64,000 nt of DNA from assembly GCA_902767845.1 (NCBI GenBank), contig CACXIV010000005.1:1-64000 (forward strand). The letters are read 5' to 3'. The position numbers were made by a program, and so were the translations under genes. The DNA is from an uncultured Ruminococcus sp. Lineage in GTDB: Bacteria; Bacillota; Clostridia; Oscillospirales; Acutalibacteraceae. The notes beneath the pieces were generated by a model that saw nothing but the letters and a program-made list of their open reading frames with translations, was not told the DNA's origin and did not search any database. This document shows positions 55,723 through 64,000 of this stretch, in pieces (the first letter of the stretch is position 1; every line of letters starts with the position of its first letter).

Positions 55723-58329
55723 ATGGCGATGAATTTCTTAAAAGCGATGTTCGGCAACTACAGCAAGCGCGAGGTTAAGCGCGTGCAGCCGATCTGCGAC
55801 AAGGTGCTTGCGCTTGAGGACAAGTACGCCAAAATGAGCGAGAGCGAGCTCAAAAACCAGACCGCTCTCTTTAAGGAGCGTCTTGCCAACGGCGAAACGC
55901 TCGACGATCTTTTGCCCGAGGCGTTCGCGGCGTGCCGCGAGGCGAGCTGGCGCGTGCTGGGCATGAAGCACTTTCCGGTACAGGTTATCGGCGGAATCGT
56001 CCTTCATCAGGGACGTATCGCCGAGATGAAAACAGGTGAAGGTAAAACCCTCGTTGCCACCCTTCCGGCGTACCTGAACGCGCTCACGGGCGAGGGCGTT
56101 CACATCGTAACCGTCAACGATTACCTTGCCCGCCGCGACTCGGAGTGGATGGGAAAGCTGTATAAATATTTAGGACTCACCGTAGGTCTTATCACTCACG
56201 ACCTCGAGAACCCCCTCAGAAAGGAAGCCTACGCCGCCGACATCACCTACGGCACAAACAACGAGCTGGGCTTCGACTACCTGCGTGACAACATGGTGGT
56301 CTACAAGGAGCAGAAGGTTCAGCGCGGCCATGTGTTCGGCATCGTCGACGAGGTCGACTCGATCCTCATAGACGAGGCGAGGACCCCTCTTATTATTTCG
56401 GGAAAGGGCGACAAGTCCACCGACCTCTACGAGAGAGCCGACGCCTTCGCAAAGACCCTAAAGCTCCAGCGCTTCACCGAGCTCGACGCCAAGGAGGACA
56501 TGGAGGAATACTACGCCCAAAACGGTATCGACTACGTTGTGGACGAAAAGCAAAAGACCGCTACCCTGACCCAGAACGGCGTTAAAAAGGCGGAGGAATA
56601 CTTTGGTATCGAGAACCTTACCGATCCCGAAAACCTCGCGATCCAGCACCACATCAACCAGGCTGTCAAGGCAAACGGCGTAATGAAGCTCGACGTCGAC
56701 TACGTCGTCAAGGACGGCGAGGTAATAATCGTCGACGAGTTCACCGGTCGTCTTATGTACGGCAGACGCTTCAACGAGGGTCTGCACCAGGCGATCGAGG
56801 CAAAGGAGGGCGTAAAGGTTCAGAGCGAGAGCAAGACCCTCGCCACCATCACCTTCCAAAACTACTTCCGACTTTACAAAAAGCTCTCGGGCATGACCGG
56901 TACCGGCGAGACCGAGTCCGAGGAGTTTCAGGAGATATACAAGCTCGACGTTGTCGAGATCCCCACAAACAAGCCCGTTATCCGTAAGGATCTTCCCGAC
57001 GCGGTGTTCAAGACCGAGCGCGGCAAGTTCAACGCCGTTATCGACCAGATCGCCGAGGTACACGAAAAGGGACAGCCGGTTCTGGTCGGCACTATCTCGA
57101 TCGAAAAATCCGAGCTTCTCTCAAAAATGCTCAAGCGCAGAGGCATAGCTCACAACGTGCTCAACGCCAAGCAGCACGAGAAAGAGGCGGAGATCATCGC
57201 CCAGGCAGGTAAGTACGGCGCCGTGACCATCGCCACCAACATGGCGGGACGCGGAACCGATATCATCCTCGGCGGTAACGCCGAGTACATGGCCAAGGCG
57301 TCGATGCGCAAGCAGGGCTACCCCGAGGAGATGATCGAGGAGGCTACCGGCTACGCCGAGACCGATAACGAGGAGCTCCTCGAGGCGCGCAAGACCTTCC
57401 GCGAGCTCAACGAAAAATATAAGGAAGAGATCAAGGACGAGGCCGACCGCGTGCGCGAGGCAGGCGGACTGATGATCATCGGCACCGAGCGCCACGAGTC
57501 TCGCCGTATCGACAACCAGCTCCGCGGACGTTCCGGACGTCAGGGCGACCCGGGCGTGAGCCGTTTCTTCCTCTCGACAGAGGACGACCTTATGCGCCTG
57601 TTCGGCGGAGACCGAATGAAGGCTATGATGGATCGCATGAACGTCGAGGAGGACGCTCCGATCGAAAACAAAATGCTTTCAAATATCATCGAGAGCTCTC
57701 AGGAAAAGGTAGAGCTGCGCAACTTCGGAATACGTAAGGACGTGCTCCAGTACGACGACGTTCTCAACCGCCAGCGCGAGATCATCTACGGTCAGCGCGA
57801 TCAGGTGCTCAACGGCGAGGATCTCCACGACACCGTAATCAAGATGGTTTCCGACTCGATCGACACCTCGATCAAGCACTATCTCCCCGAGGGTCCTCGC
57901 GAGAACTGGAACTATCAGAGCCTTATCGAGTATTACAAGGGCTGGCTGATCACCGACGAGGAGAAATACAAGCTCAGCGCCGACGAGCTCGAGGGCATGG
58001 AGGCAGAGGAGATCGGCAAGCATATCATCGACGACGCGCTCGAGGTGTTCAAATCAAACGAGGAGCTTCTGCCGGCGGAGACTATCCGCGAGATGGAGCG
58101 CGTATATCTGCTCAAGGCGGTCGACACCCACTGGATGGCGCATATCGACGCCATGGATCAGCTCAAGGCGGGAATCCGTCTGCGCTCATACGGCCAGCAC
58201 GATCCCGTTGTAGAGTATCGTCTTGAAGGCTTCGATATGTTCGACGAGATGATCGAGAACATCCGCGAGGATACAATGAAGATGATGCTCATCATGCCCA
58301 AGCGCGTGTATGAGATCCAGAAGCGCTAA
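55723..58329 (+). CDS. secA: Preprotein translocase ATPase SecA (without SEC-C tail)
   Basis: An 868-residue SecA, the motor that pushes preproteins through SecYEG. Walker A MKTGEGKT is at residues 102-109; [16 protein letters not shown] (DEAD motif), the preprotein cross-linking domain, and the second helicase domain [13 protein letters not shown] with [12 protein letters not shown] are present; the two-helix finger and scaffold end at KRVYEIQKR. Most SecA proteins of this group continue into a linker and the zinc motif CxCGSGxxYKxCC. Here the frame stops at TAA, and the tail is in an overlapping frame starting at 58329. AAAGG lies 18 bases upstream of the ATG. Confidence 0.96.
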   Translation: MAMNFLKAMFGNYSKREVKRVQPICDKVLALEDKYAKMSESELKNQTALFKERLANGETLDDLLPEAFAACREASWRVLGMKHFPVQVIGGIVLHQGRIAEMKTGEGKTLVATLPAYLNALTGEGVHIVTVNDYLARRDSEWMGKLYKYLGLTVGLITHDLENPLRKEAYAADITYGTNNELGFDYLRDNMVVYKEQKVQRGHVFGIVDEVDSILIDEARTPLIISGKGDKSTDLYERADAFAKTLKLQRFTELDAKEDMEEYYAQNGIDYVVDEKQKTATLTQNGVKKAEEYFGIENLTDPENLAIQHHINQAVKANGVMKLDVDYVVKDGEVIIVDEFTGRLMYGRRFNEGLHQAIEAKEGVKVQSESKTLATITFQNYFRLYKKLSGMTGTGETESEEFQEIYKLDVVEIPTNKPVIRKDLPDAVFKTERGKFNAVIDQIAEVHEKGQPVLVGTISIEKSELLSKMLKRRGIAHNVLNAKQHEKEAEIIAQAGKYGAVTIATNMAGRGTDIILGGNAEYMAKASMRKQGYPEEMIEEATGYAETDNEELLEARKTFRELNEKYKEEIKDEADRVREAGGLMIIGTERHESRRIDNQLRGRSGRQGDPGVSRFFLSTEDDLMRLFGGDRMKAMMDRMNVEEDAPIENKMLSNIIESSQEKVELRNFGIRKDVLQYDDVLNRQREIIYGQRDQVLNGEDLHDTVIKMVSDSIDTSIKHYLPEGPRENWNYQSLIEYYKGWLITDEEKYKLSADELEGMEAEEIGKHIIDDALEVFKSNEELLPAETIREMERVYLLKAVDTHWMAHIDAMDQLKAGIRLRSYGQHDPVVEYRLEGFDMFDEMIENIREDTMKMMLIMPKRVYEIQKR

Positions 58330-58538
58330 TGCTCAACAGCGGCGAGGAGCCCAAGAAGGTCAACGCCGTAGAGGCGGCGCTCAGGCGCGAGCAGGTGGCT
58401 AAGCCCACACAGACCTCCGGCGACGGAACGGATACCGCGAACAAAACCGTTCGCAAGGGCAAAAAGATCGGAAGAAACGATCCCTGCCCCTGCGGAAGCG
58501 GAAAGAAATATAAAAAGTGCTGCGGACGCGACGCATAA
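58329..58538 (+). CDS. Detached SecA C-terminal tail (linker plus SEC-C zinc motif)
   Basis: A 69-residue protein whose ATG overlaps the secA stop by one base (TAATG) in the -1 frame. The first 50 residues resemble the SecA C-terminal linker ([16 protein letters not shown]), and the end [21 protein letters not shown] is the SecB/lipid-binding SEC-C zinc site. No independent ribosome binding site is visible, so it needs coupling to secA or a frameshift. Could be a real split gene, a -1 frameshift product, or a one-base indel in the assembly. Confidence 0.8.
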   Translation: MLNSGEEPKKVNAVEAALRREQVAKPTQTSGDGTDTANKTVRKGKKIGRNDPCPCGSGKKYKKCCGRDA

Positions 58539-58543
58539 CAAAA

Positions 58544-58572
58544 AACGGTTCAGGTTTTCCCTGAACCGTTTT
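58544..58572. terminator. Bidirectional terminator between secA tail and birA
   Basis: AACGGTTCAGG-TTTTC-CCTGAACCGTT with T runs on both sides; serves both convergent genes. Confidence 0.88.
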
Positions 58573-58589
58573 CAATTTTCCGTTTTAAA

Positions 58590-59558
58590 TTAATATATCC
58601 CCTGGACCGTGACCTCTCCCGAATAAACGCTGCAAACCGTGCCGTCGGACAGCATGACCTTCAGCTCGCCGTTTTCCGCGACGCCTACCGCCATTCCGCT
58701 GATCCGCCTTGTGCCGCGGGTAAAGGTGATGTTCCTGCCGATCGTCGCGCACAGATCGGAATACTCCCTGAGCGCGGTCTGCGACAGGCGCAGGTCGTTT
58801 CGGGTCAGCTCGCCCTCAAGACGGTCGAGGAATTTGGCGAGCAGCCTGTTTTTGTCGTAATGCCTGCCGGTTTCGAGCAGGATAGAGGTCGCCTTGTACT
58901 CGATCTCCTCTGGGAAAACCGCCTGATCCACATTGACTCCGATACCTATTATTATATACTCTACCGCGTCAAATTCCGCGGTCATTTCGGTCAGGATGCC
59001 GACCAGCTTTTTCTTGCCTACTATTATGTCGTTAGGCCACTTGATCTTGCAGTCGAGTCCGGTTGTATCGCGCAGCGCCTTGCAGATCGCCAGACCCGCG
59101 AGCGGAGTGACCGCCGCCACTCCTCCGGGAGCCGTCCGCGGACGGAGCAAAAGCGAGAACGAGATGTTTTCGTCGCGCTTTGTCTGCCATACTCTGCCGA
59201 GCCTGCCCTTGCCCTTGGTCTGTTCCCTCGCCGCGACGACAACACCCTCGCGGCAGCCGTTGTTGCCAAGCTCCTTTAGGTAGTCGTTGGTCGAGCCGAC
59301 CGAGTCGAGGACTATCATTTCTCTGCCGATAAGCTTGGTGTTCAGGTGGCTTTTGACCGCCTCGGCGTTCAAAAATCCGGGAGCGGAAACAAGCCTGTAG
59401 CCCTTGTTCGGGGTCGAGCTTATCTCGTAACCGTTCTCCTTTAGGGAGTTCATTCCCTTCCATATCGCCTGACGCGACACGCCGAGCTGTTCCGCGAGCG
59501 ACTGCCCCGAAACATAACCGTCCGAGCTTAACAGAATTGAGAGGATCTTGTTTTTCAT
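58590..59558 (-). CDS. birA: Biotin operon repressor and biotin-protein ligase
   Basis: A 322-residue BirA. An N-terminal winged helix (LSSDGYVSGQSLAEQLGVSRQAIWKGMNSLKENG) is followed by the ligase domain with the biotinyl-AMP loop KGKGRLGRVW, the KWPNDI motif, and a C-terminal SH3-like domain ending TVQGIY. It attaches biotin to carboxylases and may act as a repressor. The ATG at 59558 is favoured: AGGTGG lies 6 bases upstream; the GTG at 59567 would overlap it. Confidence 0.95.
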   Translation of the reverse strand: MKNKILSILLSSDGYVSGQSLAEQLGVSRQAIWKGMNSLKENGYEISSTPNKGYRLVSAPGFLNAEAVKSHLNTKLIGREMIVLDSVGSTNDYLKELGNNGCREGVVVAAREQTKGKGRLGRVWQTKRDENISFSLLLRPRTAPGGVAAVTPLAGLAICKALRDTTGLDCKIKWPNDIIVGKKKLVGILTEMTAEFDAVEYIIIGIGVNVDQAVFPEEIEYKATSILLETGRHYDKNRLLAKFLDRLEGELTRNDLRLSQTALREYSDLCATIGRNITFTRGTRRISGMAVGVAENGELKVMLSDGTVCSVYSGEVTVQGIY

Positions 59559-59593
59559 AACGACCACCTGATGAGCTTATTTTTTAAACATAA

Positions 59594-59618
59594 GGGCGCG
59601 CCGAAACACGACGCGCCC
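59594..59618 (-). terminator. Weak terminator of the ECF S-component gene
   Basis: Minus strand GGGCGCG-loop-CGCGCCC followed by TTATGTTTAAA; T run is poor. Confidence 0.5.
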
Positions 59619-59676
59619 GATTTATCTGCCGGTTATTACCGCTGTCTGACGGGCGTGAGAGCCTTTGGAACAACGA

Positions 59677-60282
59677 TTATTTTGATGATTTACGGATCGC
59701 GTTGATGATCCTTACGATGACGGGAGCGAGAACCATGTTCACGCCGAGTTCAACGAGGAAGTTCACGCCGGTAAGACCGATAACGGCAAAGAACAGGATA
59801 TCGGTTTCGCCTGCCCAGCTCTGCAAAGTTTCTCTGAAGAAAAGGAGAGTGCCGATAATAAAGATACCGGTGTTCACGATAGGAGCGCAGAACGCCGCCG
59901 CTACCGCGCCGAGGATCTGATTTTTCTTAGCGATAAGGTTGTAAACAAGACCTGCGACAAATCCTGCCGCGGTACCCTTGAGCATGCACATGATCACGCA
60001 CAATACCGGATTGGCGTTAAAGATCATCGCGCCGCCTAAATCCGCGCCGATAATACACATCACAACGACCACAGCGCTGAATACCGCGCCGAGATACGCG
60101 CCGGCTCCCTTGCCGAACAGCGCGGCTCCGATCACGATCGGGATAAGCGCCAGAGTGATAGCGAAGGGCTTGGTGGGAAAGTAGGTAGTGACTACCTGCA
60201 GCACGATGATGATCGCTGTCAGGATGCCTAAGCCTACGATCTTAAAGGTCTTGCTCTGCTGTTTTGTTTTTGCTTTTGTCAT
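59677..60282 (-). CDS. ECF transporter S component, probably pantothenate-specific
   Basis: A 201-residue protein with about six helices of the ECF S-component type (VGLGILTAIIIVLQVVTTYFP first, VVVMCIIGADLGGAM and LGAVAAAFCAPIVNTGIFIIG later). Substrate is not readable from motifs. It lies directly downstream of coaX, the pantothenate kinase, in the same direction (about 85-base gap), which points to pantothenate (PanT-like). AGGAGG precedes the ATG. The energising module is elsewhere. Confidence 0.78.
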   Translation of the reverse strand: MTKAKTKQQSKTFKIVGLGILTAIIIVLQVVTTYFPTKPFAITLALIPIVIGAALFGKGAGAYLGAVFSAVVVVMCIIGADLGGAMIFNANPVLCVIMCMLKGTAAGFVAGLVYNLIAKKNQILGAVAAAFCAPIVNTGIFIIGTLLFFRETLQSWAGETDILFFAVIGLTGVNFLVELGVNMVLAPVIVRIINAIRKSSK

Positions 60283-60366
60283 AGTAACCTCCTGCTGTTT
60301 CCCCGCTCATTTTTACGCGGGTGAAACGCAAATTTATTTACAAAAGAGCTGTCGCTCCGTTGTATA

Positions 60367-61140
60367 CTATTTTTTGCTTGTGTTTCTCCTGAAGATCACG
60401 TTCAGTCCGTCGAGGATGATATTCTCGTCATATGTGATCTCGTGGCGGCAGTTGCAGATGATGCTTTTTGCCAGTCCGCCTGTCGCGATCACCCTGCAGT
60501 CCGCGCCCGATTCCACGGAGAATTTGTCGATAAGTCCGTCGAGCATGCACGCGCTGCCGTAGGTCATCGCCGAGCGGATGCAGTCCACGGTGTTTGTGCA
60601 GATCACGTTTTTGGGCGCGCGCAGATCTACCGACGGCAAAAGCGCGCCGTTCTGAGTCAGCGCGTCGAGCGAGATCCCCACTCCCGGCGCGATAACGCCG
60701 CCGCGGTACGCGAAGTTTTCGTCAACATACGCGAGCACGGTCGCCGTGCCCATGAACACCATTATCAGCGGACCGCCGTATTTTTCGTACGCGCCCACGC
60801 AGCCGCAGACGATATCTCCGCCGAGGGTCTCGGGACGGTCGATTTTCAGATCCATGCCGGTTTTCAGCCCCGGGCCGATCACATAGCTCTTTTTGCCGGT
60901 GACTATCTTTATCGCCTCTCTCAGCGGCTGAGTGACCTTCGGGACGACAGAGCTGATTATTGACGCGCCGATCTCGCTGACGTCGATGCGGTACACCTGA
61001 AAAAACGTGTAGAGCACAACGGCAAACTCGTCGCTGGTTTTGCTCGGATCGGTCGAAAATCTCATCTTGTGTCTGAGCTCGTCGCCGTCAAAAAGACCGA
61101 GCTTTATATTGGTATTGCCTACGTCGGCAGTCAGCAGCAT
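60367..61140 (-). CDS. coaX: Type III pantothenate kinase
   Basis: A 257-residue kinase that starts coenzyme A synthesis. The P-loop-like DVGNTNIKLGLF, the central GADR-free acidic segment ETLGGDIVCGCVGA and IMVFMGTATVLAYV, plus GGVIAPGVGISLDALTQNGALLPSVDL, are the CoaX signatures of the ASKHA fold. The ATG at 61140 has GGAGG upstream; a longer reading would begin in the leader. Divergent from the transketolase genes; promoter at 61229-61256. Confidence 0.95.
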   Translation of the reverse strand: MLLTADVGNTNIKLGLFDGDELRHKMRFSTDPSKTSDEFAVVLYTFFQVYRIDVSEIGASIISSVVPKVTQPLREAIKIVTGKKSYVIGPGLKTGMDLKIDRPETLGGDIVCGCVGAYEKYGGPLIMVFMGTATVLAYVDENFAYRGGVIAPGVGISLDALTQNGALLPSVDLRAPKNVICTNTVDCIRSAMTYGSACMLDGLIDKFSVESGADCRVIATGGLAKSIICNCRHEITYDENIILDGLNVIFRRNTSKK

Positions 61141-61228
61141 AATAAAACCTCCGGATCGGGCTGAGGGTGATCGGTAATCGGATAACAACCCCCCGGCTCA
61201 AAACTGATAAACTCATAACTCTACATAA

Positions 61229-61256
61229 ATTATACCACAATTATTTAATGTTTCAA
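61229..61256 (-). promoter_or_regulatory. coaX promoter
   Basis: Minus strand TTGAAA (61251-61256), 16-bp spacer, TATAAT (61229-61234). Confidence 0.8.
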
Positions 61257-61317
61257 GGCGGTTATTATCTATTTTACAACAATTTCAGATATTCATTAAA
61301 TTATCGCAAATCATTTG

Positions 61318-61345
61318 TTGAAATTTTATCAATATGGTGTATAAT
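61318..61345 (+). promoter_or_regulatory. Promoter of the transketolase genes
   Basis: TTGAAA (61318-61323), 16-bp spacer, TATAAT (61340-61345). Confidence 0.8.
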
Positions 61346-61414
61346 TAATATAGCTACGTGCGGTTATTTCCGCGAAATTTGTCGTGAAAACACGCACGGA
61401 AAGGATGGTTGTTT

Positions 61415-62263
61415 ATGGATAGTTCAGAAATCAGACAGCTCAAAATTCTCGCCGCGAAAGCGAGAAAGGGCGCGATCCTCGGCACTTATCACGCAAAATC
61501 GGGTCATCCCGGCGGCTCGCTTTCGGCGGCTGACATCTTTACCTATCTCTATTACAAGGAGATGAGGGTGGATCCCGAAAATCCGCAGTGGGAGGACAGG
61601 GATCGCTTTGTGTTGTCAAAGGGACACTGCTGCCCGAGCCTTTACGCCATACTGGCGCTCAAGGGCTATTTTGACTGGGAGGAGCTCACCGTGCTCCGTC
61701 ACGTCGGAGCCATGCTGCAGGGTCATCCCGACATGAAGCGCACACCGGGCATCGACATGAGCACAGGCTCGCTCGGACAGGGCGTTTCCGCCGCGTGCGG
61801 AATGGCGCTCGCCGCCAAGCTTGACGAAAAAGACTATCGTGTATATACAGTCCTCGGCGACGGCGAGGTTGAGGAAGGCCAGGTTTGGGAGGCGGCTATG
61901 TTCGCTTCTCACAACAAGCTCGACAACCTTGTGGTGATCGTTGACCAGAACGGTCTGCAGATCGACGGAGCGGTAGAGGACGTAGCGGGTATCGAGCCGC
62001 TCGACAAAAAGTTTGAGGCGTTCGGCTTTGAGGTCGTAAAGATCGACGGACATGACTTTGAGCAGATCAAATCCGCTCTTGACAAGGCAAAGACCGTAAA
62101 GGGCAAGCCCACGGCGATACTCGCAAAGACCGTAAAGGGCAAGGGCGTGTCGTTCATGGAAAATCAGGTCGGCTGGCACGGCGTTGCGCCGAACAAGGAG
62201 CAGTACGAGGCGGCGACAGCCGAGCTTGACGCTCAGATCAAGGAACTGGAGGGCGAGTGCTGA
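61415..62263 (+). CDS. Transketolase, N-terminal subunit
   Basis: A 282-residue protein covering the thiamine-diphosphate PP domain. HAKSGHPGGSLSAADI and the cofactor motif LGDGEVEEGQVWEA...VDQNGLQIDG are present, along with KGHCCPSLYAILALKG. Transketolase moves two-carbon units in the pentose phosphate pathway. Many Clostridia carry it as two genes. The ATG at 61415 follows AAGGATG with an 8-base gap; a TTG two codons earlier is too close. TGATG overlap couples it to the second subunit. Confidence 0.94.
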   Translation: MDSSEIRQLKILAAKARKGAILGTYHAKSGHPGGSLSAADIFTYLYYKEMRVDPENPQWEDRDRFVLSKGHCCPSLYAILALKGYFDWEELTVLRHVGAMLQGHPDMKRTPGIDMSTGSLGQGVSAACGMALAAKLDEKDYRVYTVLGDGEVEEGQVWEAAMFASHNKLDNLVVIVDQNGLQIDGAVEDVAGIEPLDKKFEAFGFEVVKIDGHDFEQIKSALDKAKTVKGKPTAILAKTVKGKGVSFMENQVGWHGVAPNKEQYEAATAELDAQIKELEGEC

Positions 62264-63213
62264 TGGCAGAGGTAATCAAAAAGGCTACAAGGGAAAGCTT
62301 CGGCGAGGCTCTCTGTGAGCTCGCTAAAGAAAATGAGGATATAGTGGTTTTTGACGCCGACCTTGCGGCGGCTACAAAGACAAGCATTTTTCAAAAGGAG
62401 TACGCCGACAGGTTCTTTGACTGCGGTATCGCCGAGGGCAACATGATCGGCGTGGCGGCAGGAATGGCGGCGGCAGGCAAGATCCCCGTAGCGGCTTCGT
62501 TCGCGATGTTCGCCACAGGCAGAGCCTTCGAGCAGATCCGCAACTCTGTCGCTTATCCCGAACTCAACGTAAAGATCGCCGGAAGCCACGCCGGTATCTC
62601 AACGGGCGAGGACGGAGCCACGCACCAGTGCGTAGAGGATATGGGCATAATGCGCGCGATTCCCGGCATGGTCGTTCTCAACCCTGCCGATCACTGGGAG
62701 ATGAAGGCGGCTACAAAGGCGGCTATCGAGTACAACGGTCCCGTGTATATCAGACTGGGCAGACTCGCTATCGACAGCTTTAACGATCCCGAGGACTACA
62801 GCTTTGAGCTTGGCAAGGGCATAACTCTCCACGAGGGCAGCGACGTCACCGTTATCGCTACAGGCCTTGTCGTGAACGAGGCGCTCAAGGCGGTAAGGGA
62901 GCTTGAGGCAGAGGGCATTAGCGCCCGTCTTATCAATATCCACACCATCAAGCCGATCGACCGCGAGATCATCGCGAAGGCGGCAAGGGAAACAGGCAGG
63001 ATCATCACCGTTGAGGAGCATAACGTCGTAGGCGGACTCGCCGACGCGGTATGTCAGGTGCTCGCCGAGGAATGTCCTGTAAAGGTCACAAAGATCGGCG
63101 TTCAGGACTGCTTCGGTTACAGCGGTCCCGCGTGGGAGCTCCTCGATAAATTCGGACTCACCCAACCCCACATCGCGAAGGTCATCCGCGAAGTGGTAGC
63201 TGAAGGAAAATAA
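62263..63213 (+). CDS. Transketolase, C-terminal subunit
   Basis: A 316-residue protein with the pyrimidine-binding domain (ADRFFDCGIAEGNMIGVAAGMAAAGKIPVAASF, FEQIRNSVAYP) and the C-terminal domain (VTVIATGLVVNEALKAV, EEHNVVGGLADAV). The catalytic glutamate lies in GIAEGNM. It pairs with the upstream gene to form the full enzyme. Its ATG overlaps the upstream stop by one base. Followed by a strong terminator. Confidence 0.94.
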   Translation: MAEVIKKATRESFGEALCELAKENEDIVVFDADLAAATKTSIFQKEYADRFFDCGIAEGNMIGVAAGMAAAGKIPVAASFAMFATGRAFEQIRNSVAYPELNVKIAGSHAGISTGEDGATHQCVEDMGIMRAIPGMVVLNPADHWEMKAATKAAIEYNGPVYIRLGRLAIDSFNDPEDYSFELGKGITLHEGSDVTVIATGLVVNEALKAVRELEAEGISARLINIHTIKPIDREIIAKAARETGRIITVEEHNVVGGLADAVCQVLAEECPVKVTKIGVQDCFGYSGPAWELLDKFGLTQPHIAKVIREVVAEGK

Positions 63214-63230
63214 TTTAATATTATTACAGT

Positions 63231-63263
63231 GAGCTGCCGACGGCATCGTCGGCGGCTCTTTTT
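63231..63263 (+). terminator. Transketolase terminator
   Basis: GAGCTGCCGACG-GCAT-CGTCGGCGGCTC followed by five T residues. Confidence 0.92.
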
Positions 63264-63326
63264 AATTTAAATTGAAAATTGAAAATTGCGGCTCGTTTTT
63301 TGAGTTATGAGTATTCGGTAATATTA

Positions 63327-63403
63327 GTAGGGGCGAGCATTGCTCGCCCGCGAGATACGCACACCATTGGTTGTGACCCACGGGCGGCAATGCCCGCCCC
63401 TGC
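63327..63403. repeat. 77-bp element with GC-rich terminal inverted repeats
   Basis: GTAGGGGCGAGCATTG (63327-63342) and the reverse complement of 63388-63403 (GCAGGGGCGGGCATTG) match at 14 of 16 positions. Each arm is itself a hairpin (GGGCGAGC-ATT-GCTCGCCC and GGGCGGCA/TGCCCGCC). The intervening 45 bases encode nothing. Short GC-rich elements of this form are widespread in gut Clostridia and look like MITEs or REP-like repeats. It is flanked by ATTGAAAATTGAAAATTG (63271-63288), A/T-rich filler seen near other repeats. Confidence 0.65.
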
Positions 63404-63416
63404 AATAAAATATACA

Positions 63417-63440
63417 GCCGGCAGAAAACTAACTGCCGGC
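63417..63440 (-). terminator. Terminator of the partial zinc-ribbon gene
   Basis: GCCGGCAG-loop-CTGCCGGC read on the minus strand, followed by TGTATATTTTATT. Confidence 0.6.
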
Positions 63441-63457
63441 CGAAAATATCATCTTTT

Positions 63458-64000
63458 TTATCTTTTTTTATAGAGCAGGAGCTCGGGATCTTTTCCCTCC
63501 GCGCCGTAGGTGCAAACCAAAATAAAATCCATATTCGCCAAAACCCCAAAGCAACGGTCGCCGCCGAACTCGGGCTCAAGCTGATTGCCGAGGTAGGTGG
63601 TGTTGTCGTCGAGGAATTTGGCGTCGATTCCGCTCGGCAGCGGATATGTTAGGTTGACGTGACTGCCGACGAGCGCGTTCAGCCTTTCGACCTTCGGCAT
63701 GCCCTCGATGCTGAGATCGTTGATCTCGCCGATCAGCCGCTGCTTGAACGCCTCAAACTCTCCGTTGTCGCTAAGCTCCTCATAGCGCTTCCAGTAATCG
63801 AGCCGCGGAAGGTTCTCCTTCATATAGGCGCGCGCCTGTTCCTCGGAAAAACCGTCGCCTGCCATGTGCTTTACGCAGACTTCGATAAGCTCGTCCATAT
63901 CGCTGTAGGTGTAATGACCGTCCGCGTAGCACCACTTGCAGTAGTCCTCGTTGAGCGCTCCGTCCTTATCGGTGCCGATGATCGCGTCGTCAAGCGGCAT
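63458..64000 (-). CDS. Zinc-ribbon (Zn_ribbon_2-type) protein, N terminus outside the window
   Basis: At least 180 residues of a protein that is cut at the right edge. The visible start (MPLDDAIIGTDKDGALNEDYCKWCYADGHYTY) matches the interior of the Zn_ribbon_2 domain, whose usual opening CxSCGMPL would lie beyond base 64000; the visible C-x2-C is the second half of the metal site. A helical segment SEEQARAYMKENLPRLDYWK follows, then a C-terminal beta-rich part (HVNLTYPLPSG...FILVCTYGAEGKDPELLLYKK) resembling a small ligand-binding domain. Function unknown. Confidence 0.75.
   Translation of the reverse strand: MPLDDAIIGTDKDGALNEDYCKWCYADGHYTYSDMDELIEVCVKHMAGDGFSEEQARAYMKENLPRLDYWKRYEELSDNGEFEAFKQRLIGEINDLSIEGMPKVERLNALVGSHVNLTYPLPSGIDAKFLDDNTTYLGNQLEPEFGGDRCFGVLANMDFILVCTYGAEGKDPELLLYKKR

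Noticed and set aside
61194..61221. Repeat of GTTATGAGT in the coaX leader and near 63.3 kb
   Set aside because: The match is only 9 bases and A/T-rich; not enough to call a repeat family.

Overview
This looks like chromosomal DNA from a low-GC-phylum Gram-positive bacterium (Bacillota, class Clostridia), most plausibly a Ruminococcus-like member of the Oscillospiraceae/Ruminococcaceae. The reasons are the Firmicutes-type origin gene order (rpmH-rnpA-yidD-yidC-jag-mnmE-mnmG-rsmG-noc-parA-parB on one side, dnaA-dnaN-yaaA-recF-remB-gyrB-gyrA on the other), canonical sigma-A promoters with 16-18 bp spacers, AGGAGG-type ribosome binding sites, and a very large secreted protein that ends in a cellulosome-type dockerin. 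The genus is an inference; no rRNA lies inside the window.

Layout. 1-215: an rRNA-type promoter, leader and boxA-like element fire leftwards, so a 16S gene probably starts just outside the left edge. 0.4-6.4 kb (minus strand): a lipoprotein, a G5/3D-domain cell-wall protein with an elaborate control region, an AraC regulator, and an operon of a transglutaminase-like lipoprotein with pyrK and pyrD. 6.5-7.1 kb: queT behind a structured leader (candidate preQ1 riboswitch). 7.3-11.7 kb: a YfhO-type GT-C protein divergent from a GT2 polyprenyl-phosphate sugar transferase and a GtrA flippase, a probable three-component cell-surface glycosylation system. 11.8-22.7 kb: the left arm of the origin, from serS-parB-parA-noc up to rpmH, with two perfect parS sites. 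22.7-24.7 kb: oriC, split by dnaA, with DnaA-box-like sites upstream of dnaA and a DnaA-trio in front of dnaN. 24.7-34.2 kb: the right arm from dnaN to gyrA, with a thioesterase between gyrB and gyrA.

34.3-37.8 kb: a lipoprotein, guaB and a ROK glucokinase. 38.0-45.1 kb: a 2342-residue secreted modular protein (about eight PPC-like and seven Big2-like modules, seven or eight further Ig-like modules, a C-terminal dockerin). 45.2-47.3 kb: a minus-strand operon of two membrane proteins flanking a DUF6765-like putative metalloprotein. 47.5-52.3 kb: a GLUG-repeat lipoprotein, an alpha/beta hydrolase, and the UPF0210/ACT pair. 52.4-58.5 kb: an FHA-FtsW/RodA fusion, a class B PBP, and secA whose SEC-C zinc tail is a separate overlapping reading frame. 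58.6-61.1 kb: birA, an ECF S component and coaX (biotin and pantothenate/CoA). 61.4-63.2 kb: a two-gene transketolase. 63.3-64.0 kb: a short inverted-terminal-repeat element and the 3' part of a zinc-ribbon protein cut by the window edge.

Most of the window is origin-proximal housekeeping. The parts with most left to explain are the split SecA tail, the FHA-FtsW/PBP pair without a visible kinase, the giant dockerin protein, the queT leader RNA, the 11-bp-phased triple repeat upstream of the 3D-domain gene, and the DUF6765-like operon. No CRISPR array, prophage, tRNA gene or complete insertion sequence was seen.
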